Assembly (NCBI GenBank): GCA_021846145.1
Contig: JAJZCJ010000225.1
Coordinates: 1 to 5,152 of the forward strand
Reading direction: 5' to 3'
DNA: 5,152 bases
Origin: Bacillota bacterium
GTDB lineage: Bacteria > Bacillota > Bacilli > Alicyclobacillales > SLC66
The stretch's first letter is position 1. The number at the start of each line of letters is the position of its first letter. The notes beneath the pieces were generated by a model. It did not search any database. It was not told the origin of the DNA and was given only the letters and a program-made list of their open reading frames with translations. Shown one piece after another: positions 5,018 through 5,152 of the stretch. A program made the position numbers and the translations under genes.

Positions 5018-5152
5018 TGAATCCTCCCCCACCTACGCTGATGCGTTGAGGTGGCGGTTTCTGGAGTAAAGTTTCACTACCATTGGGGTCTTCACGCACC
5101 CCGCTACTCCCTCGCCTGTGAAAGCACTTGGGTATACTTTTCTTAGGATGTT
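5018..5152 (-). ncRNA. Predicted TnpB omega-RNA (reRNA) scaffold, 3' part
   Basis: In IS200/IS605 elements the guide RNA of TnpB comes from the 3' end of tnpB and the adjoining right end. This stretch folds as expected. A long helix (5063-5068 with 5105-5110, GGAGTA/TACTCC) encloses a GGGGT/ACCCC hairpin (5085-5089 with 5098-5102). TTTCAC (5072-5077) can pair with GTGAAA (5118-5123) across the outer helix, giving a pseudoknot. A terminal hairpin (5029-5034 with 5049-5054, plus ACGC/GCGT at 5035-5038 and 5043-5046) spans the tnpB stop codon. The scaffold probably ends at GGAGGATTCA near 5018, so the guide would begin at about 5017 and read leftward. The exact boundary is inferred. Confidence 0.6.
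5018..5152 (-). mobile_element. Right end of an IS200/IS605-superfamily element (partial)
   Basis: The tnpB 3' end, followed by a stable subterminal hairpin and a short GGGGGAGGATTCA tail, is the usual right-end layout of these elements, whose TnpA recognises subterminal hairpins rather than inverted repeats. Whether tnpA is present cannot be seen because the element continues past the right edge. The boundary near 5018 is an estimate. Confidence 0.6.
5033..5152 (-). CDS. tnpB: TnpB (IS605 OrfB) RNA-guided endonuclease, C-terminal 39 residues
   Basis: The frame enters from the right edge at base 5152 and ends at TAG (5035-5033). It begins NILRKVYPSAFTGEGV, which matches the segment that follows the last RuvC motif (DRDxNAAxNIL) in TnpB proteins; the catalytic Asp itself lies just outside the window. 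The tail to the stop (ending RNRHLNASA) is unremarkable. TnpB cuts DNA next to a short target motif under guidance of an RNA made from this same 3' region, which helps keep the element at its donor site. Whether the gene is intact upstream cannot be judged here. Its last codons are also part of the predicted omega-RNA, so the sequence is constrained at both protein and RNA level. Confidence 0.8.
   Translation of the reverse strand, partial: NILRKVYPSAFTGEGVAGCVKTPMVVKLYSRNRHLNASA

Overview
The window looks like a Bacillota chromosome. Shine-Dalgarno sites are strong (GGAGG, AGGGGGA, AGAGGGGA), intergenic gaps are short, and the secreted proteins have Gram-positive-type signal peptides with no sign of an outer membrane. 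The helical repeat in the secreted 302-residue protein and the archaeal-type ATPase relic would suit a soil or acidophilic Bacilli lineage such as the Alicyclobacillaceae. That placement is an impression, not a result.

Layout. The left end (1-867, minus strand) is a compact regulatory unit: a candidate promoter, a class I cyclic-di-GMP (GEMM-I) riboswitch, a strong ribosome binding site, a 52-residue protein gene, and a DUF2332 gene that overlaps it by 8 bases and runs off the left edge. Just upstream (858-1046) is a frameshifted, truncated relic of an archaeal-type (PF01637-like) ATPase. On the plus strand, 1191-2099 encodes a secreted protein built from two nearly identical copies of a helical domain. 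A strong hairpin separates it from a convergent gene (2173-2664, minus) for a small secreted protein rich in tryptophan and tyrosine. Next, read leftward from 4760, come an OmpR-type response regulator and a membrane histidine kinase that overlap by one base (TGATG), with a probable AT-rich terminator after the kinase. The right edge holds the 3' end of a tnpB gene (IS200/IS605 superfamily), with predicted omega-RNA secondary structure that includes a pseudoknot.

How the parts may work together. The kinase and regulator form a complete two-component system. The secreted proteins beside it are possible targets, but no shared operator is visible. The riboswitch should make the 52-residue protein and the DUF2332 protein respond to cyclic-di-GMP, the usual signal for switching between motile and sessile growth. 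This riboswitch, small-protein and DUF2332 unit is the most interesting part of the window. The riboswitch lies inside a spurious minus-strand reading frame (754-945) and could be lost under a false protein call.
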